A stretch of DNA of 64,000 nucleotides from positions 62,001 to 126,000 of the forward strand of contig JAUZOE010000009.1 of NCBI GenBank assembly GCA_030706605.1, in the 5' to 3' direction. This document shows positions 8,603 to 17,886 of this stretch, piece after piece. A program made the position numbers and the translations under genes. A model generated the notes under the pieces. The model saw nothing but the letters and a program-made list of their open reading frames with translations. It did not search any database and was not told the origin of the DNA. The number at the start of each line of letters is the position of its first letter. Position 1 is the stretch's first letter. Source of the stretch: Bacteroidota bacterium (GTDB lineage: Bacteria > Bacteroidota > Bacteroidia > Chitinophagales > Chitinophagaceae).

Positions 8603-10801
8603 CTACTTTTTTAAAAAATTAATGATTTTATCCTCACTCATATTTGCATTAGAAATAAGAAAATGATCTTTATTCCCCTCCAGTTTAATAAGATTATCTA
8701 ATTTATCAGATATTAAGGAAGGGGAAGAATTATAAATCAACAAATGTTGGTTGGAAGCCAGCGCAAGTATCGTTTTCAAGCCTCCAATCCTCATTATTCC
8801 AGGAATTTCAAGTTTAAGCATGTTTTGATCGGTCATTGGATTAAAATGATTTTCATCAAGGATAATCTTGCCAAGATCATGAGTTACCGCAGCCACAAGT
8901 AAGCCAGTCAGGCCGGTATTCCCAACAGCACATAAATCAATATTATGAGATAAATCATTAGTTTCTTCAATAGCTTTTATTATTGTCAGAATATCCTGGG
9001 CCTGCTCTTGCCTGTCGGTCAAATTAAACGTCGTAAAGAATTCTGAATTTTCATTTCTCCGGGTCATTGTTGAGTCTTGAAGTACATGCTCACCTTGTTT
9101 AAATAAATCTGGAGCTAAAATATTACACTTTTGATCGAGCAATTTTTTAATTAAACTGCCGGGCTCTGAATTTCCCTCTGGCACCCAGTAAGCCTTACCT
9201 TCATCACTTGTAACTATTACAGTTGAATTTGCCCCGGAAAGAGGTTGATATAATATGCATGGTATCCAATTATTTTTATCTTTTATAGAAATCAGTAATT
9301 GGGTTGCAATAAAATCAGTTCCTTTAACTCTTTTCATAATTTTACACTCAACAGCATCCGGTTTACTGGCTTCTAACAAGTGATTGATTGCTGTTCCATA
9401 GATTGATCTGAATACTTTCAGGCTTTCTTTATTTTTTGGCCAGTATTCATCCAATTGATTAACATAAATATTTTTTAAAAGATCCTTTAATCCTTTTTCA
9501 TCCAATTTATTCGGCAAATCATGATATTCACTTGATGGTAATTGTTCAAAAGTTTTATTTCGATTAGAATTACGCTTATTCATAAAAGCCAATAAATATT
9601 TATCACTGTCAGCCACAAAAGGTTTTTCCAATAGTTCAGATTCATTGGTTTCATTTAACAACCATTTGCCGAACCACTTATAAACCGCTTCCCTGCTTGC
9701 TTTATTATAGTTATGTCTATAATCAAAATGTTCATTTATTAAATTACCTTCTTTATTGTAAAGATTGTAAACACGCTTAATCATTGGAACAATTGTATTC
9801 CTGGTGTTATAAGTCCAGTCATGAGTATCTGAAACCAATAAAAGAGGTTTGGGAGCAATCATAGCCGCGATCTCCACATTAAATGTATTAACCCTTAATC
9901 CAGGTGCATTTTCGCACAATCCACCCCCTTGCATATTATTACTTACCATATTGACAGGCGCGGCTACTTTAAATCTATTATCCACAGCTGTAAGCATGTA
10001 AGCCTGGGTTCCACCTCCCGAAGCTCCGGTAATACCTATCCTGCTGGTATCTACTTCAGGAAGGCCACGCAGAAAATCTAATGCCCGTATACTATTTCTA
10101 AGTTGAAGACCTAGCAGATTAATCCCATATAATGTGGAAATACTGTCATTTGCAAAAGTATGTGACGCCTGCTTGGTATCATTATACCCGACCATATCAT
10201 AAGTAAAAATCACATAACCTTGCCTGGCAAAATTAATACACCGACCAGGAATCGAATTTATGAAATCATTATTCAGGCGACCATAATCAAAGTGTCCATG
10301 AGGAGATAAGATTGCAGGAAAAGGGCCTTTGCCTTTTGGCCGATATATATTTCCAGCCAGAAAGAAACCAGGATAAGTTTCTATGGTTACTGTTTCTACT
10401 ATATAATCTTTATGCTCAATTTTATGGTAGTATTTAATATTTAAAGGATTCTTATCAGGCATAGGCCAAAGACCGGCACAAACAAGAATATGTGTTTTTA
10501 AATATTCTTTCTTTTTTTCCCATTCTTCTCTGGTTCGATAAACGGGCATTTCATAGATAGTTTCAGTGCCTCTCATTGTCAACAATCGCTCATCACGAAA
10601 CGTAACGTCCCTATTATTAAGCATATGATCATCATATATTGTAGTTAGTGACTTATAATTTCCCCCAGGTAATGTTTTCAAATCATTTCCGGGTAAATTC
10701 CAAAATTTATCTATATAATTTTGTTTGTTTTGACCACTTACAATTTTACAGATGATGGAACATACAATTAGAAGAAACATACACGAAAGCCACTTTTTCA
10801 T
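8603..10801 (-). CDS. Secreted alpha/beta-hydrolase, acetyl-xylan-esterase-like
   Basis: A 732-residue protein with a signal peptide (residues 1-23, ending VSGQ). The N-terminal half is an alpha/beta-hydrolase. It has an oxyanion-side AILSPHGHFDYGR segment near 163-175, VIFTYDMVGYND near 195-206, the nucleophile elbow GITGASGGGTQAY near 257-270 (Ser in GASGG), and a likely acid/base segment SDTHDWTYN near 323. The C-terminal half (about 430-732) looks like a second hydrolase fold with a degenerate nucleophile region (AVGNTGLTGLL). Such proteins are usually named acetylxylan esterase or glucuronoyl-esterase-like and act on plant polysaccharides. The substrate here is unproven. It ends the minus-strand run, 125 bases after the scoB stop. 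Confidence 0.72.
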   Translation of the reverse strand: MKKWLSCMFLLIVCSIICKIVSGQNKQNYIDKFWNLPGNDLKTLPGGNYKSLTTIYDDHMLNNRDVTFRDERLLTMRGTETIYEMPVYRTREEWEKKKEYLKTHILVCAGLWPMPDKNPLNIKYYHKIEHKDYIVETVTIETYPGFFLAGNIYRPKGKGPFPAILSPHGHFDYGRLNNDFINSIPGRCINFARQGYVIFTYDMVGYNDTKQASHTFANDSISTLYGINLLGLQLRNSIRALDFLRGLPEVDTSRIGITGASGGGTQAYMLTAVDNRFKVAAPVNMVSNNMQGGGLCENAPGLRVNTFNVEIAAMIAPKPLLLVSDTHDWTYNTRNTIVPMIKRVYNLYNKEGNLINEHFDYRHNYNKASREAVYKWFGKWLLNETNESELLEKPFVADSDKYLLAFMNKRNSNRNKTFEQLPSSEYHDLPNKLDEKGLKDLLKNIYVNQLDEYWPKNKESLKVFRSIYGTAINHLLEASKPDAVECKIMKRVKGTDFIATQLLISIKDKNNWIPCILYQPLSGANSTVIVTSDEGKAYWVPEGNSEPGSLIKKLLDQKCNILAPDLFKQGEHVLQDSTMTRRNENSEFFTTFNLTDRQEQAQDILTIIKAIEETNDLSHNIDLCAVGNTGLTGLLVAAVTHDLGKIILDENHFNPMTDQNMLKLEIPGIMRIGGLKTILALASNQHLLIYNSSPSLISDKLDNLIKLEGNKDHFLISNANMSEDKIINFLKK

Positions 10802-10926
10802 ATTATATTTTTTATTGTTTAAATGATATCTACATCGAATGAAATTTTTATACTACATCTGATTAGCCTTACTATCAAAAAGAAATTTTTATTCTTCATA
10901 AAGTTTCTAAGAATAAAAAAGAATAG

Positions 10927-11580
10927 TCAAAATGCAATTTCCGGAATTTCCCCTTCCACGATTAATCTCCCCTGGGTTTTATTTTGTATTTCCTCGACAG
11001 TTACACCATGAGCCCGTTCAAGTAATAGAAATCCTTTTTCAGTGATCTCAATCACAGCAAGATTAGTTACAATTTTTTTTACACAATTAATTCCAGTTAA
11101 AGGAAGTTCACATGCCGATACTAATTTGGATTCTCCTTTAGAATTAGTATGCATCATAGCAACAATAATATTTTTTGCGCTTGCCACAAGATCCATAGCG
11201 CCTCCCATACCTTTTACCATTTTACCCGGAATTTTCCAACTTGCGATATCACCGTTTTCACTTACCTCCATAGCGCCCAAAATTGTAAGATCAACTTTAC
11301 CTGCCCTGATCATCCCAAAACTCATTGCGCTATCAAAAAAAGAGGATCCCGGGACTGTGGTAATCGTTTCTTTACCCGCATTAATCAAATCTGCATCTTC
11401 ATCCCCTTCTATCGGAAACGGCCCCATACCTAATAATCCATTTTCAGATTGCAAAATAACATTTATCCCATCAGGTATATAATTGGCAACAAGAGTAGGA
11501 ATCCCTATACCAAGATTTACATAATCTCCGTCTTTTAATTCTTTAGCTATTCTTTGGGCTATTTGATTTTTATCTAACAT
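10927..11580 (-). CDS. scoB: 3-oxoacid CoA-transferase, subunit B
   Basis: A 217-residue class I CoA-transferase beta subunit. It contains VNLGIGIPTLVANYIP near residues 21-36 and the catalytic glutamate motif SENGLLGMGPFP near 45-56, where SENG carries the Glu that forms the enzyme-CoA thioester. GGAMDLVASAKNIIV follows near 125-140. With subunit A it transfers CoA from succinyl-CoA (or acetyl-CoA) to acetoacetate or another 3-oxoacid in the cytoplasm. It starts 33 bases after the scoA stop codon, so the two are co-transcribed. An AtoA/AtoD-type short-chain specificity cannot be excluded. Confidence 0.92.
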   Translation of the reverse strand: MLDKNQIAQRIAKELKDGDYVNLGIGIPTLVANYIPDGINVILQSENGLLGMGPFPIEGDEDADLINAGKETITTVPGSSFFDSAMSFGMIRAGKVDLTILGAMEVSENGDIASWKIPGKMVKGMGGAMDLVASAKNIIVAMMHTNSKGESKLVSACELPLTGINCVKKIVTNLAVIEITEKGFLLLERAHGVTVEEIQNKTQGRLIVEGEIPEIAF

Positions 11581-11613
11581 AGATTCAATTCAAAACTGAA
11601 ACATTGTAATATT

Positions 11614-12315
11614 CTATTGGTCTAATTTTCTAATAGTTCTTTTTTCAATTCTTTTTTCATAATTAGCTCCCTGGAAAATCCGATGAACATATATTCCAGG
11701 TGTATGAATTTCATTGGGATCTAACTGGCCTGGCTCCACCATCTCTTCAACTTCTGCTATAGTAATTTTGCCAGCCATTGCCATCAAAGGGTTGAAATTC
11801 CGGGCAGTAGCTTTATAAACCAGGTTCCCAAAAGAATCTCCCTTCCAGGCTTTTACTAAAGCAAAATCTGCATCAAAAGCATATTCCAATAAATATTGTT
11901 TACCATTAAATTCACGAACTTCCTTTCCCTTTGCCACTTCTGTGCCCACTCCTGCCGGAGTAAAAATTGCGGGCATTCCATAACCACTTGCCATACATCT
12001 TGTAGCCAGTGTACCCTGGGGTATTAATTCAACTTCAAGTTCGCCTTCCAATAATTGCCTTTCAAATTCCGCATTTTCACCTACATATGAAGCAATCATT
12101 TTTTTTACCTGTTTATTTTTCAATAATAATCCAATACCAAAATCGTCTACTCCTGCATTGTTGGAAATACACGTAATCTGACTCACTCCTCTTTTTTCCA
12201 GAGCAGCTATACAATTTTCGGGGATACCGCACAAACCAAAGCCTCCTATCATTATGATGCTTCCGCTCATGATATCATAAACAGCTTCGCCTGCATTCTT
12301 AAAAACTTTACTCAT
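11614..12315 (-). CDS. scoA: 3-oxoacid CoA-transferase, subunit A
   Basis: A 233-residue class I CoA-transferase alpha subunit. It has the CoA-binding glycine pattern MIGGFGLCGIPENCI near residues 21-36, TCISNNAGVDDFGIGLLL near 48-65, and GVGTEVAKGKEVREFNGK near 121-140. The C-terminal HTPGIYVHRIFQG is also typical. It partners subunit B downstream. It sits 45 bases after the DUF4296 gene on the same strand, so it may be the tail of the bamD-coaBC operon or have its own promoter. The pathway is probably ketone-body or branched-chain/fatty-acid carbon use. Confidence 0.92.
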   Translation of the reverse strand: MSKVFKNAGEAVYDIMSGSIIMIGGFGLCGIPENCIAALEKRGVSQITCISNNAGVDDFGIGLLLKNKQVKKMIASYVGENAEFERQLLEGELEVELIPQGTLATRCMASGYGMPAIFTPAGVGTEVAKGKEVREFNGKQYLLEYAFDADFALVKAWKGDSFGNLVYKATARNFNPLMAMAGKITIAEVEEMVEPGQLDPNEIHTPGIYVHRIFQGANYEKRIEKRTIRKLDQ

Positions 12316-12360
12316 GCGTTCATTTATTTATTAGTAGCAATAGATATATTCACATAAATA

Positions 12361-12798
12361 TTAGTAAAGAAAGGTATCAATTTTATTTAACTTTTTTTGA
12401 GGCAGATCCCATTGCAAAAGATTTTTCCTGGGTGGCTTATTGGTTTTTAAGTTGTTTAGATAAGGTCTTAATTCATTTCTTTGCTTTTGCATGTACAGAC
12501 TGTCGAACATAAGACTCATTAGTTCAGGATGTTTCACATACCAATTATAACTTTTATCAAAATCCGCAGACCTGATTTTATGAATTTCAAATACTTTTTG
12601 CACTAATGCCTTTGTTTCAGCTGTATCACTAAGCATAGAATCTCTTCTGCTGATTTCAACAGCCAAAGTTTGTGCTCTCATGATATCCCACATAATATTT
12701 TTCATTTCTTCGGGTTGAATCATATCAGAAGGCGCTTTCTCTTTTGAAACACAAGAAACAAATATCACCAAAAAAATACAGTAAAAGCGATTGATCAT
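12361..12798 (-). CDS. DUF4296 lipoprotein
   Basis: A 145-residue protein with a hydrophobic N-terminus ending VSCVSK, a lipobox with Cys at about residue 16. The body has MKNIMWDIMRAQTLA and FDKSYNWYVKHPELM, the pattern of DUF4296, a Bacteroidota-restricted family. Function is unknown. Its ATG overlaps the stop of the DUF4835 gene by four bases, so the two are translationally coupled. The bamD-rpoZ-coaBC-DUF4835-DUF4296 order is common in the phylum, which hints at an envelope role. Confidence 0.8.
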   Translation of the reverse strand: MINRFYCIFLVIFVSCVSKEKAPSDMIQPEEMKNIMWDIMRAQTLAVEISRRDSMLSDTAETKALVQKVFEIHKIRSADFDKSYNWYVKHPELMSLMFDSLYMQKQRNELRPYLNNLKTNKPPRKNLLQWDLPQKKLNKIDTFLY

Positions 12799-13712
12799 TT
12801 CAACTGTTGTTGATATTGTGAAGCTGAAGAAACATCAAGGCGTTGTAAAAATTCTAAAGCCCTTGATTTATCCGGTGGTGTTGCCTTTGAAAATATTTTT
12901 ATTAATTCCTGCGTTTTCCCCTGGAAAAAAAATTGCAATACCATTGTATTGGGATTTTCAACATTAAAAGTGTTTAAAAGGCTTAATACATTTAACATTT
13001 GTGTTCTTGCACTTGCTTCTTCATTATACAACTTATCCATCCCCAATCGATAATAATTATAGATTGCATCATGAATGATATTATAACGGCTATTAAGCAA
13101 ATTCTCTGCAAGCCAATACCTGTTCCTCGTGCCATCAAATGCTTTCCACCCAGTTATATTTCTTCCTTCAGGCGCATTATCAATTATATTTTGTGCTTTT
13201 TGAAAATAAGGATTGCCACCTCGTGGTGAAAATGAATCATAATCGAAGCCAAGAATCATATCAACCCAATAAGCAAATACAGCAGTAAGGTTAGATACAA
13301 GAGGGTCTGTTCCGGTAACACGCGAGTCATTAAATTCTAATTGTTGGAATTCTGTATATTTAAAAATTACATCATTATCCTGGTAGTTTATAACAGGAGA
13401 AACATAAGATGAATTAAAAACCGGTCTGGCAGATTGAATAGTTAAAGAAGCCTTATAAACATTAGCATCTCCGGTTGATTCAAGATTTAATAAAAAACTA
13501 CAGTCTATTTTTTCATCAGGAGCAAATTTGTCATTGCTCCATTTGCGGCCATTCACAAAATTATTAAGTGCTGTTTGCAATGTTTGAAATGCCTTCTTAT
13601 CAACATTATTAGCAACACGATTACTTAATACACTAATCCTGGCCTTCAGTTCCTGGGCATCGGAATTAATAGTATAAACAGATAATAATAAGAACAATAA
13701 TAATTTATTCAT
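12795..13712 (-). CDS. DUF4835 family secreted protein
   Basis: A 305-residue protein with an N-terminal signal sequence (cleavage near residue 19, SDA). Visible family features are NFVNGRKWSNDKFAPDEKI near 48-66, the MILGFDYDSFSPRGGNPYFQ stretch near 150-170, and GWKAFDGTRNRYWLAENLLN near 185-205. These identify DUF4835, found next to coaBC across Bacteroidota. It is probably periplasmic or at the outer membrane. The molecular role is not known. It overlaps coaBC by eight bases and DUF4296 by four, so translation is coupled through all three. Confidence 0.8.
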   Translation of the reverse strand: MNKLLLFLLLSVYTINSDAQELKARISVLSNRVANNVDKKAFQTLQTALNNFVNGRKWSNDKFAPDEKIDCSFLLNLESTGDANVYKASLTIQSARPVFNSSYVSPVINYQDNDVIFKYTEFQQLEFNDSRVTGTDPLVSNLTAVFAYWVDMILGFDYDSFSPRGGNPYFQKAQNIIDNAPEGRNITGWKAFDGTRNRYWLAENLLNSRYNIIHDAIYNYYRLGMDKLYNEEASARTQMLNVLSLLNTFNVENPNTMVLQFFFQGKTQELIKIFSKATPPDKSRALEFLQRLDVSSASQYQQQLK

Positions 13713-14898
13713 TTCTATATAGAATGATAGTGTTTACGATATCTTTAGCAACTTCCTTTTTTGATTTTATAGGGAATTTATATTCTTTTCCATTCTTATC
13801 AAAAATAGTGATTTTGTTAGTATTATGACTGAATCCCGCGCCAGGGTCATTCAATGAATTAAGTATAATCAGGTCTGCATTTTTTTTAGAAAGTTTATCT
13901 AATGCATTTTGCTTTTCATTATTAGTTTCCAAAGCAAAACCGACTAAAGTTTGTTGTTCAGATTTCATTTCTCCTGCTTTGGAAAGTATATCTTTCGTCT
14001 TAACCAGTTTTAGTAAAAATTCTTTCTCTTGTTTTTTTATTTTTTCACCGGATTTAATTTCAGGAGTATAATCAGCAACTGCTGCTGCCATTACAATAAT
14101 GTCGTAAGAAGAAAAATCTTTCAGGCATTCTTCATACATTTCATTAGCAGAAGTCACTCTTGTTGTTTGAATTAATTTCCCCACTTCTATTCCTGATGGG
14201 CCCAGCACTAACTGGACTTCTGCACCCTTATTTGTCAATTCTTCTGCTATTGCAACTCCCATTTTCCCGCTGGAATGATTACCAATAAACCTTACGGGAT
14301 CTAAAGCTTCATAAGTTGGGCCTGCCGTAACCAAGGCTTTTTTCCCTTTCAAAATCAATTGATCTGAGAAAAATTGATTAAGGAAATTAAATATTTCTTC
14401 AGGCTCGGCCATCCTGCCTTCACCGACCAGACCGCTTGCAAGTTCTCCATTATTTACCGGAAGAATTATATTTTGATTTAATTTTAAGGCTTCGATATTT
14501 TTTTGAGTAGCAACGTGATGCCACATATCTTCATCCATTGCAGGCGAAACCAGTACCGGGCAACTGGAAGATAAATAAACCGCCAACAAAAGATTATCAC
14601 ATAATCCATTCGACATTTTAGCAATTGTGTTACATGATGCCGGAGCTATAATCATTACGTCAGCCCAACGACCAAGCATTACATGGTTAGCCCAGCTATC
14701 ATTATCAAATAAATCAATTAAAACTTTATTTTTTGAAAGTGTAGAGAAAGTAAGTGGCGATACAAAATTGAGCGCACTTTTGGTCATGATCACTTTTACT
14801 TCGGCTCCGGCTTTAATAAGCAATCTTAATAGTAATAAAGATTTGTATGCCGCTATACTACCAGTAACTCCCAATAAAATTTTTTTGCCTTTAACCAT
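13705..14898 (-). CDS. coaBC: Phosphopantothenoylcysteine decarboxylase / phosphopantothenate-cysteine ligase
   Basis: A 397-residue bifunctional enzyme making 4'-phosphopantetheine for CoA. The N-terminal flavoprotein (CoaC) half has GVTGSIAAYKSLLLLRLL at residues 9-26 and the substrate clamp PAMDEDMWHHVAT near 118-130. The CoaB half starts near 185 with ALVTAGPTYEALDPVRFIGN, then HSSGKMGVAIAEEL, and VMAAAVADYTPE near 270. The substrate-lid segment reads ELASGLVGEGRMAEP and has no Cys, although many CoaC proteins keep a reactive Cys in this lid. The gene overlaps DUF4835. A hairpin separates it from rpoZ upstream. Confidence 0.95.
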   Translation of the reverse strand: MVKGKKILLGVTGSIAAYKSLLLLRLLIKAGAEVKVIMTKSALNFVSPLTFSTLSKNKVLIDLFDNDSWANHVMLGRWADVMIIAPASCNTIAKMSNGLCDNLLLAVYLSSSCPVLVSPAMDEDMWHHVATQKNIEALKLNQNIILPVNNGELASGLVGEGRMAEPEEIFNFLNQFFSDQLILKGKKALVTAGPTYEALDPVRFIGNHSSGKMGVAIAEELTNKGAEVQLVLGPSGIEVGKLIQTTRVTSANEMYEECLKDFSSYDIIVMAAAVADYTPEIKSGEKIKKQEKEFLLKLVKTKDILSKAGEMKSEQQTLVGFALETNNEKQNALDKLSKKNADLIILNSLNDPGAGFSHNTNKITIFDKNGKEYKFPIKSKKEVAKDIVNTIILYRNE

Positions 14899-14939
14899 AA
14901 GTAATTCTTTAGATAATTCTCTTACTCTATATCATTAAA

Positions 14940-14962
14940 AATGGCGGTATAAAACCGCCATT
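14940..14962 (-). terminator. Hairpin between rpoZ and coaBC
   Basis: The arms aatggcggt (14940-14948) and accgccatt (14954-14962) form a perfect 9-base stem with a 5-base loop. On the minus strand only a short T tract follows. It lies between two genes expected in one operon, so it may be a partial terminator that lowers coaBC expression relative to bamD-rpoZ. Confidence 0.65.
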
Positions 14963-14999
14963 AAAATTATCATTTCTTATTCAAAGATTATTATAAAAA

Positions 15000-15341
15000 T
15001 TAATCAAATAAATTATCCTCATTTCGGCGATAATAAATCTTGTCATCCATAAACTCAACAGTAGCTAAGATAGCAGGATTGGGCATCCTTTCATAGGCTT
15101 TTGATATTTCAATCTGCTCTTTATTTTCATGAATCTCTTCAAGGCTATCAGTGTGGCTTGCAAATTCTTCCAATTTATTATGTAGTTCTTCTTTTATTGA
15201 AATATTAATTTGATTAGCTCTCTTAGCAATTACAGCAATTGATTCATAAAGATTGCCTGTTTTAGCTTTTATATCAATAAGATTTTTTGTTTCAACAACA
15301 TTGCTGGTATTAGCGGTTTGCTGGCGTCTTAATTTGCTCAT
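15000..15341 (-). CDS. rpoZ: DNA-directed RNA polymerase omega subunit (Bacteroidota type)
   Basis: A 113-residue protein with the omega/Rpb6-like core: TGNLYESIAVIAKRANQINI near residues 29-48 is the conserved helix that clasps the beta' subunit. The rest is acidic and helical, with EISKAYERMPNPAIL near 80-95 as in other Bacteroidota omega proteins, which are longer than the 91-residue E. coli form. It overlaps the 3' end of bamD by 32 bases, so the two are coupled. Confidence 0.88.
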   Translation of the reverse strand: MSKLRRQQTANTSNVVETKNLIDIKAKTGNLYESIAVIAKRANQINISIKEELHNKLEEFASHTDSLEEIHENKEQIEISKAYERMPNPAILATVEFMDDKIYYRRNEDNLFD

Positions 15342-16137
15342 TTTGTAATTGTTTAATATTATTTAGACTTATGTTTTTATAATCTTCAGCTTCTTTTAAT
15401 AATTTACTTTCAGGAAAACGATCAGCGAAATCAAAATACTCTGTAGCCACTTTTTGATATCGCTCTTCCTGTTTATCCGGAATACTCAATTTGGCAAATT
15501 TAAAATAAGATTTAATAGCCATTAACATATACTCCTGTCCTTTTTCTGATTCAGGATAAGAGTTGATAAGATTAATAAAAGAAATTCCAGCCGCACGATA
15601 TTGCTCTATATTATAATATAGCTCAGCTGATTTATAATCCTTTAATTCCAACTTAGCCCTACATAGAGCAATAATTTTATTAGCATCCCCAATTCGGGAA
15701 GAATTTGGATAAGTACTGATAAAACTCTGCATCATTCCAATAGCCTTAGTCGTATTTATTTGTTCCAGTTCTACCTTCGGTGATTGCTTATAAAAAGTAA
15801 GCGCATGCACATAAGCGATTTCTTCGGCTTTTGTACTATTAGGAAAAACGCCTAAAAACCCTTTAAAAAGATTCTCTGCATCAAGGTAATTTTGTTGATA
15901 AAAAGAACAATAAGCATACTTATAATATAATTCTTCAAATTTATCAGATCCCTTAAAAATAGGGAATAACTCTACGTATAACTGCTCAGCTTTATTATAA
16001 TTCTTAGCAGCATAATACTTATCAGCCATTTTAAGCTTGTAGTCATAATCCGTACTCTTAAGTACTTTATTAAACTGGTTATTACATGATGAAGCCAGTA
16101 TTAAAAATGGTACAAATAAAATTAAAATTAATTTCAT
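15310..16137 (-). CDS. bamD: Outer-membrane assembly lipoprotein BamD
   Basis: A protein of 275 residues from the ATG at 16137. An upstream ATG at 16149 is in frame but would add four residues before the signal peptide. The signal ends LASSCNN, a lipobox. TPR-like repeats follow: ADKYYAAKNYNKAEQLYVE, then YKYAYCSFYQQNYLDAENLF and YNIEQYRAAGISFINLI. This is the BamD (YfiO) architecture, the lipoprotein partner of BamA in barrel insertion. A TAATTTTG element matching the Bacteroidota -7 consensus lies at 16147-16154, close to the start. It heads a run of minus-strand genes that ends at the esterase-like gene. Confidence 0.88.
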   Translation of the reverse strand: MKLILILFVPFLILASSCNNQFNKVLKSTDYDYKLKMADKYYAAKNYNKAEQLYVELFPIFKGSDKFEELYYKYAYCSFYQQNYLDAENLFKGFLGVFPNSTKAEEIAYVHALTFYKQSPKVELEQINTTKAIGMMQSFISTYPNSSRIGDANKIIALCRAKLELKDYKSAELYYNIEQYRAAGISFINLINSYPESEKGQEYMLMAIKSYFKFAKLSIPDKQEERYQKVATEYFDFADRFPESKLLKEAEDYKNISLNNIKQLQNEQIKTPANR

Positions 16138-16225
16138 AAAGAGGTGCAAAATTAAGTGATTTTAAACAAAAATGAGTATTAAATAAATTGGAGCAAAATT
16201 GACCTAGTTAATGTTTTGATAATAG

Positions 16226-16258
16226 CATAAAAAAACCCTCCCCATAAGGGAAGGGTTT
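16226..16258 (-). terminator. Terminator of the OmpA-type gene
   Basis: The arms aaaccct-c-ccc (16233-16243) and ggg-a-agggttt (16248-16258) pair with one mismatch around an ataa loop. On the minus strand the hairpin is followed by a run of T. It lies just after the ompA-like stop codon at 16284 and insulates bamD. Confidence 0.85.
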
Positions 16259-16283
16259 ATCATTGAGCAAAAAGTGTTCTAAA

Positions 16284-17843
16284 TTAATTGGTCTTAATAT
16301 CAACTGTATTAGCATCACCGCCACCTACTTCACAATTTGTAGTAATACGATCTGCGCTAATTCCTTCTTTTTCAGTTAAGTAAGCTTTGATAGCATCTAC
16401 TCTTTTATTGCATAGAGCCTGAGAAGCTTTAGAAGCTGCAGGATACCCAGTCACTGTTATTGTACAAGCTGCACTGTTTTTCAGTTTAGAAGCTACGGTT
16501 GCCAACATTGCTTGTGCATCGCTGCTTAATGTGCGAGTCTTACCTTTAAATGAAATACTAGGAAGATCACCTATATTACAAGCATTTGCATTTACTGCTA
16601 CCATGTTCTTGCAACATTCAGGATCAGGGCATTTACCAACGCCATCAGCATCAACTGGTTGACAATAAGTAGGAGTTACTAATTCTTTATCCTTATAATC
16701 AGGAACGCCATCGCCATCAGTATCCAAAGGACAACCGTGAGAATCAACTTTCACACCTGCTGGAGTACCTGGACATCTGTCAAGTTGATCAACAATACCG
16801 TCACCATCTTCATCATCAAATACAGGTTTAGGTAATTTCATGTGCTTAGGATTGTTAATTTCACTATATGCATAATCCAAAGGATTGATCCACCATAGAG
16901 GTTCTACTGATTTAGAACCTACATTAAAGTTCAAGCCAACAGAGGCATAATTATAGGTGTCAAAATCACGGGTTTGTACAGGATCAGCTACAGGATGCTC
17001 CTGCCATTGCTGACCATCAAGTAAATCAGATTTAATGAAAGTAAACCTGTCTTCAATAGCAAGGTTCACACGTTTACCCAATTTAAACGCAATTCCGGCC
17101 AATAGTGTTCCGGAAGGTTTAAATGTCTGTCCAAATACCTTTGCGTCATTAGGGCTGGTCTGCGCATGTGTTTCATACGAATTATCCATCATGCTTTTTA
17201 ATTGCTTGCGGATATCCTTCCTGCTTGAATAACCAGAACCTGATATTGAAGCAAAGTTATAGGGTGCATTACCATTTAATGCATTAATTCTTGTATCATA
17301 AATAGTTCCACCTATTCCTATACCAGCATACATAACCATGCCACTCTTTTGTTTATGAAACCGCACATTGTTCAACGTAAAAATACCTTGCAAACCAAGA
17401 TCCTGAACATGAGTGCGATAATTATAATAAACAGGCTGCAAACTTGAAGAATTATAAGCTCCCCAGGCAGGATCATTAGCATAACCATAAGAAGGCTTCC
17501 AGTTCAATCCTTTTGCGGCTCCATATAAATACTGTAATCTTAAAGAAAATACATACCCCAACGCTTTACGAAGATGTATTGCAAACCCTGCGGTAGGCAA
17601 CTTTGCCGACACATCACCACTTACTGAAAACATACCGCCGGAAATTCCTATTTCGAGTTGATTGCGCGGCTTTGCCGGAAAATCATAGGTGTTGTTCATA
17701 AACTCATTCTGTTGCGCTTGTCCTTTGGGGGAAATTACGCTTGAGTCAAAAACATTATATACACCACTATCCTGTGCGAAAACGCCACAGGAAAAAAGGG
17801 AAAATATTCCCAATAATAACAATTTAAACTTTTTGCTTGCCAT
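16284..17843 (-). CDS. OmpA-family outer-membrane protein with thrombospondin type 3 repeats
   Basis: A 519-residue protein with a signal peptide (cleavage near residue 24, VFAQ). An N-terminal barrel-like region (about 55-315) follows. Calcium-binding thrombospondin type 3 repeats come next near 343-385 (DEDGDGIVDQLDRCPGTP and DTDGDGVPDYKD). The C-terminal OmpA-like peptidoglycan-binding domain (about 425-519) contains NKRVDAIKAYLTEKEGISADRI, although the usual start of that motif is altered. This plan is common in abundant Bacteroidota porins that tie the outer membrane to the wall. A near-perfect promoter lies upstream at 17887-17917, suggesting high expression. Confidence 0.85.
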   Translation of the reverse strand: MASKKFKLLLLGIFSLFSCGVFAQDSGVYNVFDSSVISPKGQAQQNEFMNNTYDFPAKPRNQLEIGISGGMFSVSGDVSAKLPTAGFAIHLRKALGYVFSLRLQYLYGAAKGLNWKPSYGYANDPAWGAYNSSSLQPVYYNYRTHVQDLGLQGIFTLNNVRFHKQKSGMVMYAGIGIGGTIYDTRINALNGNAPYNFASISGSGYSSRKDIRKQLKSMMDNSYETHAQTSPNDAKVFGQTFKPSGTLLAGIAFKLGKRVNLAIEDRFTFIKSDLLDGQQWQEHPVADPVQTRDFDTYNYASVGLNFNVGSKSVEPLWWINPLDYAYSEINNPKHMKLPKPVFDDEDGDGIVDQLDRCPGTPAGVKVDSHGCPLDTDGDGVPDYKDKELVTPTYCQPVDADGVGKCPDPECCKNMVAVNANACNIGDLPSISFKGKTRTLSSDAQAMLATVASKLKNSAACTITVTGYPAASKASQALCNKRVDAIKAYLTEKEGISADRITTNCEVGGGDANTVDIKTN

Positions 17844-17886
17844 AACTTTTTGATTAATGATTTCTAAATAAACTTTGATGATTCCG

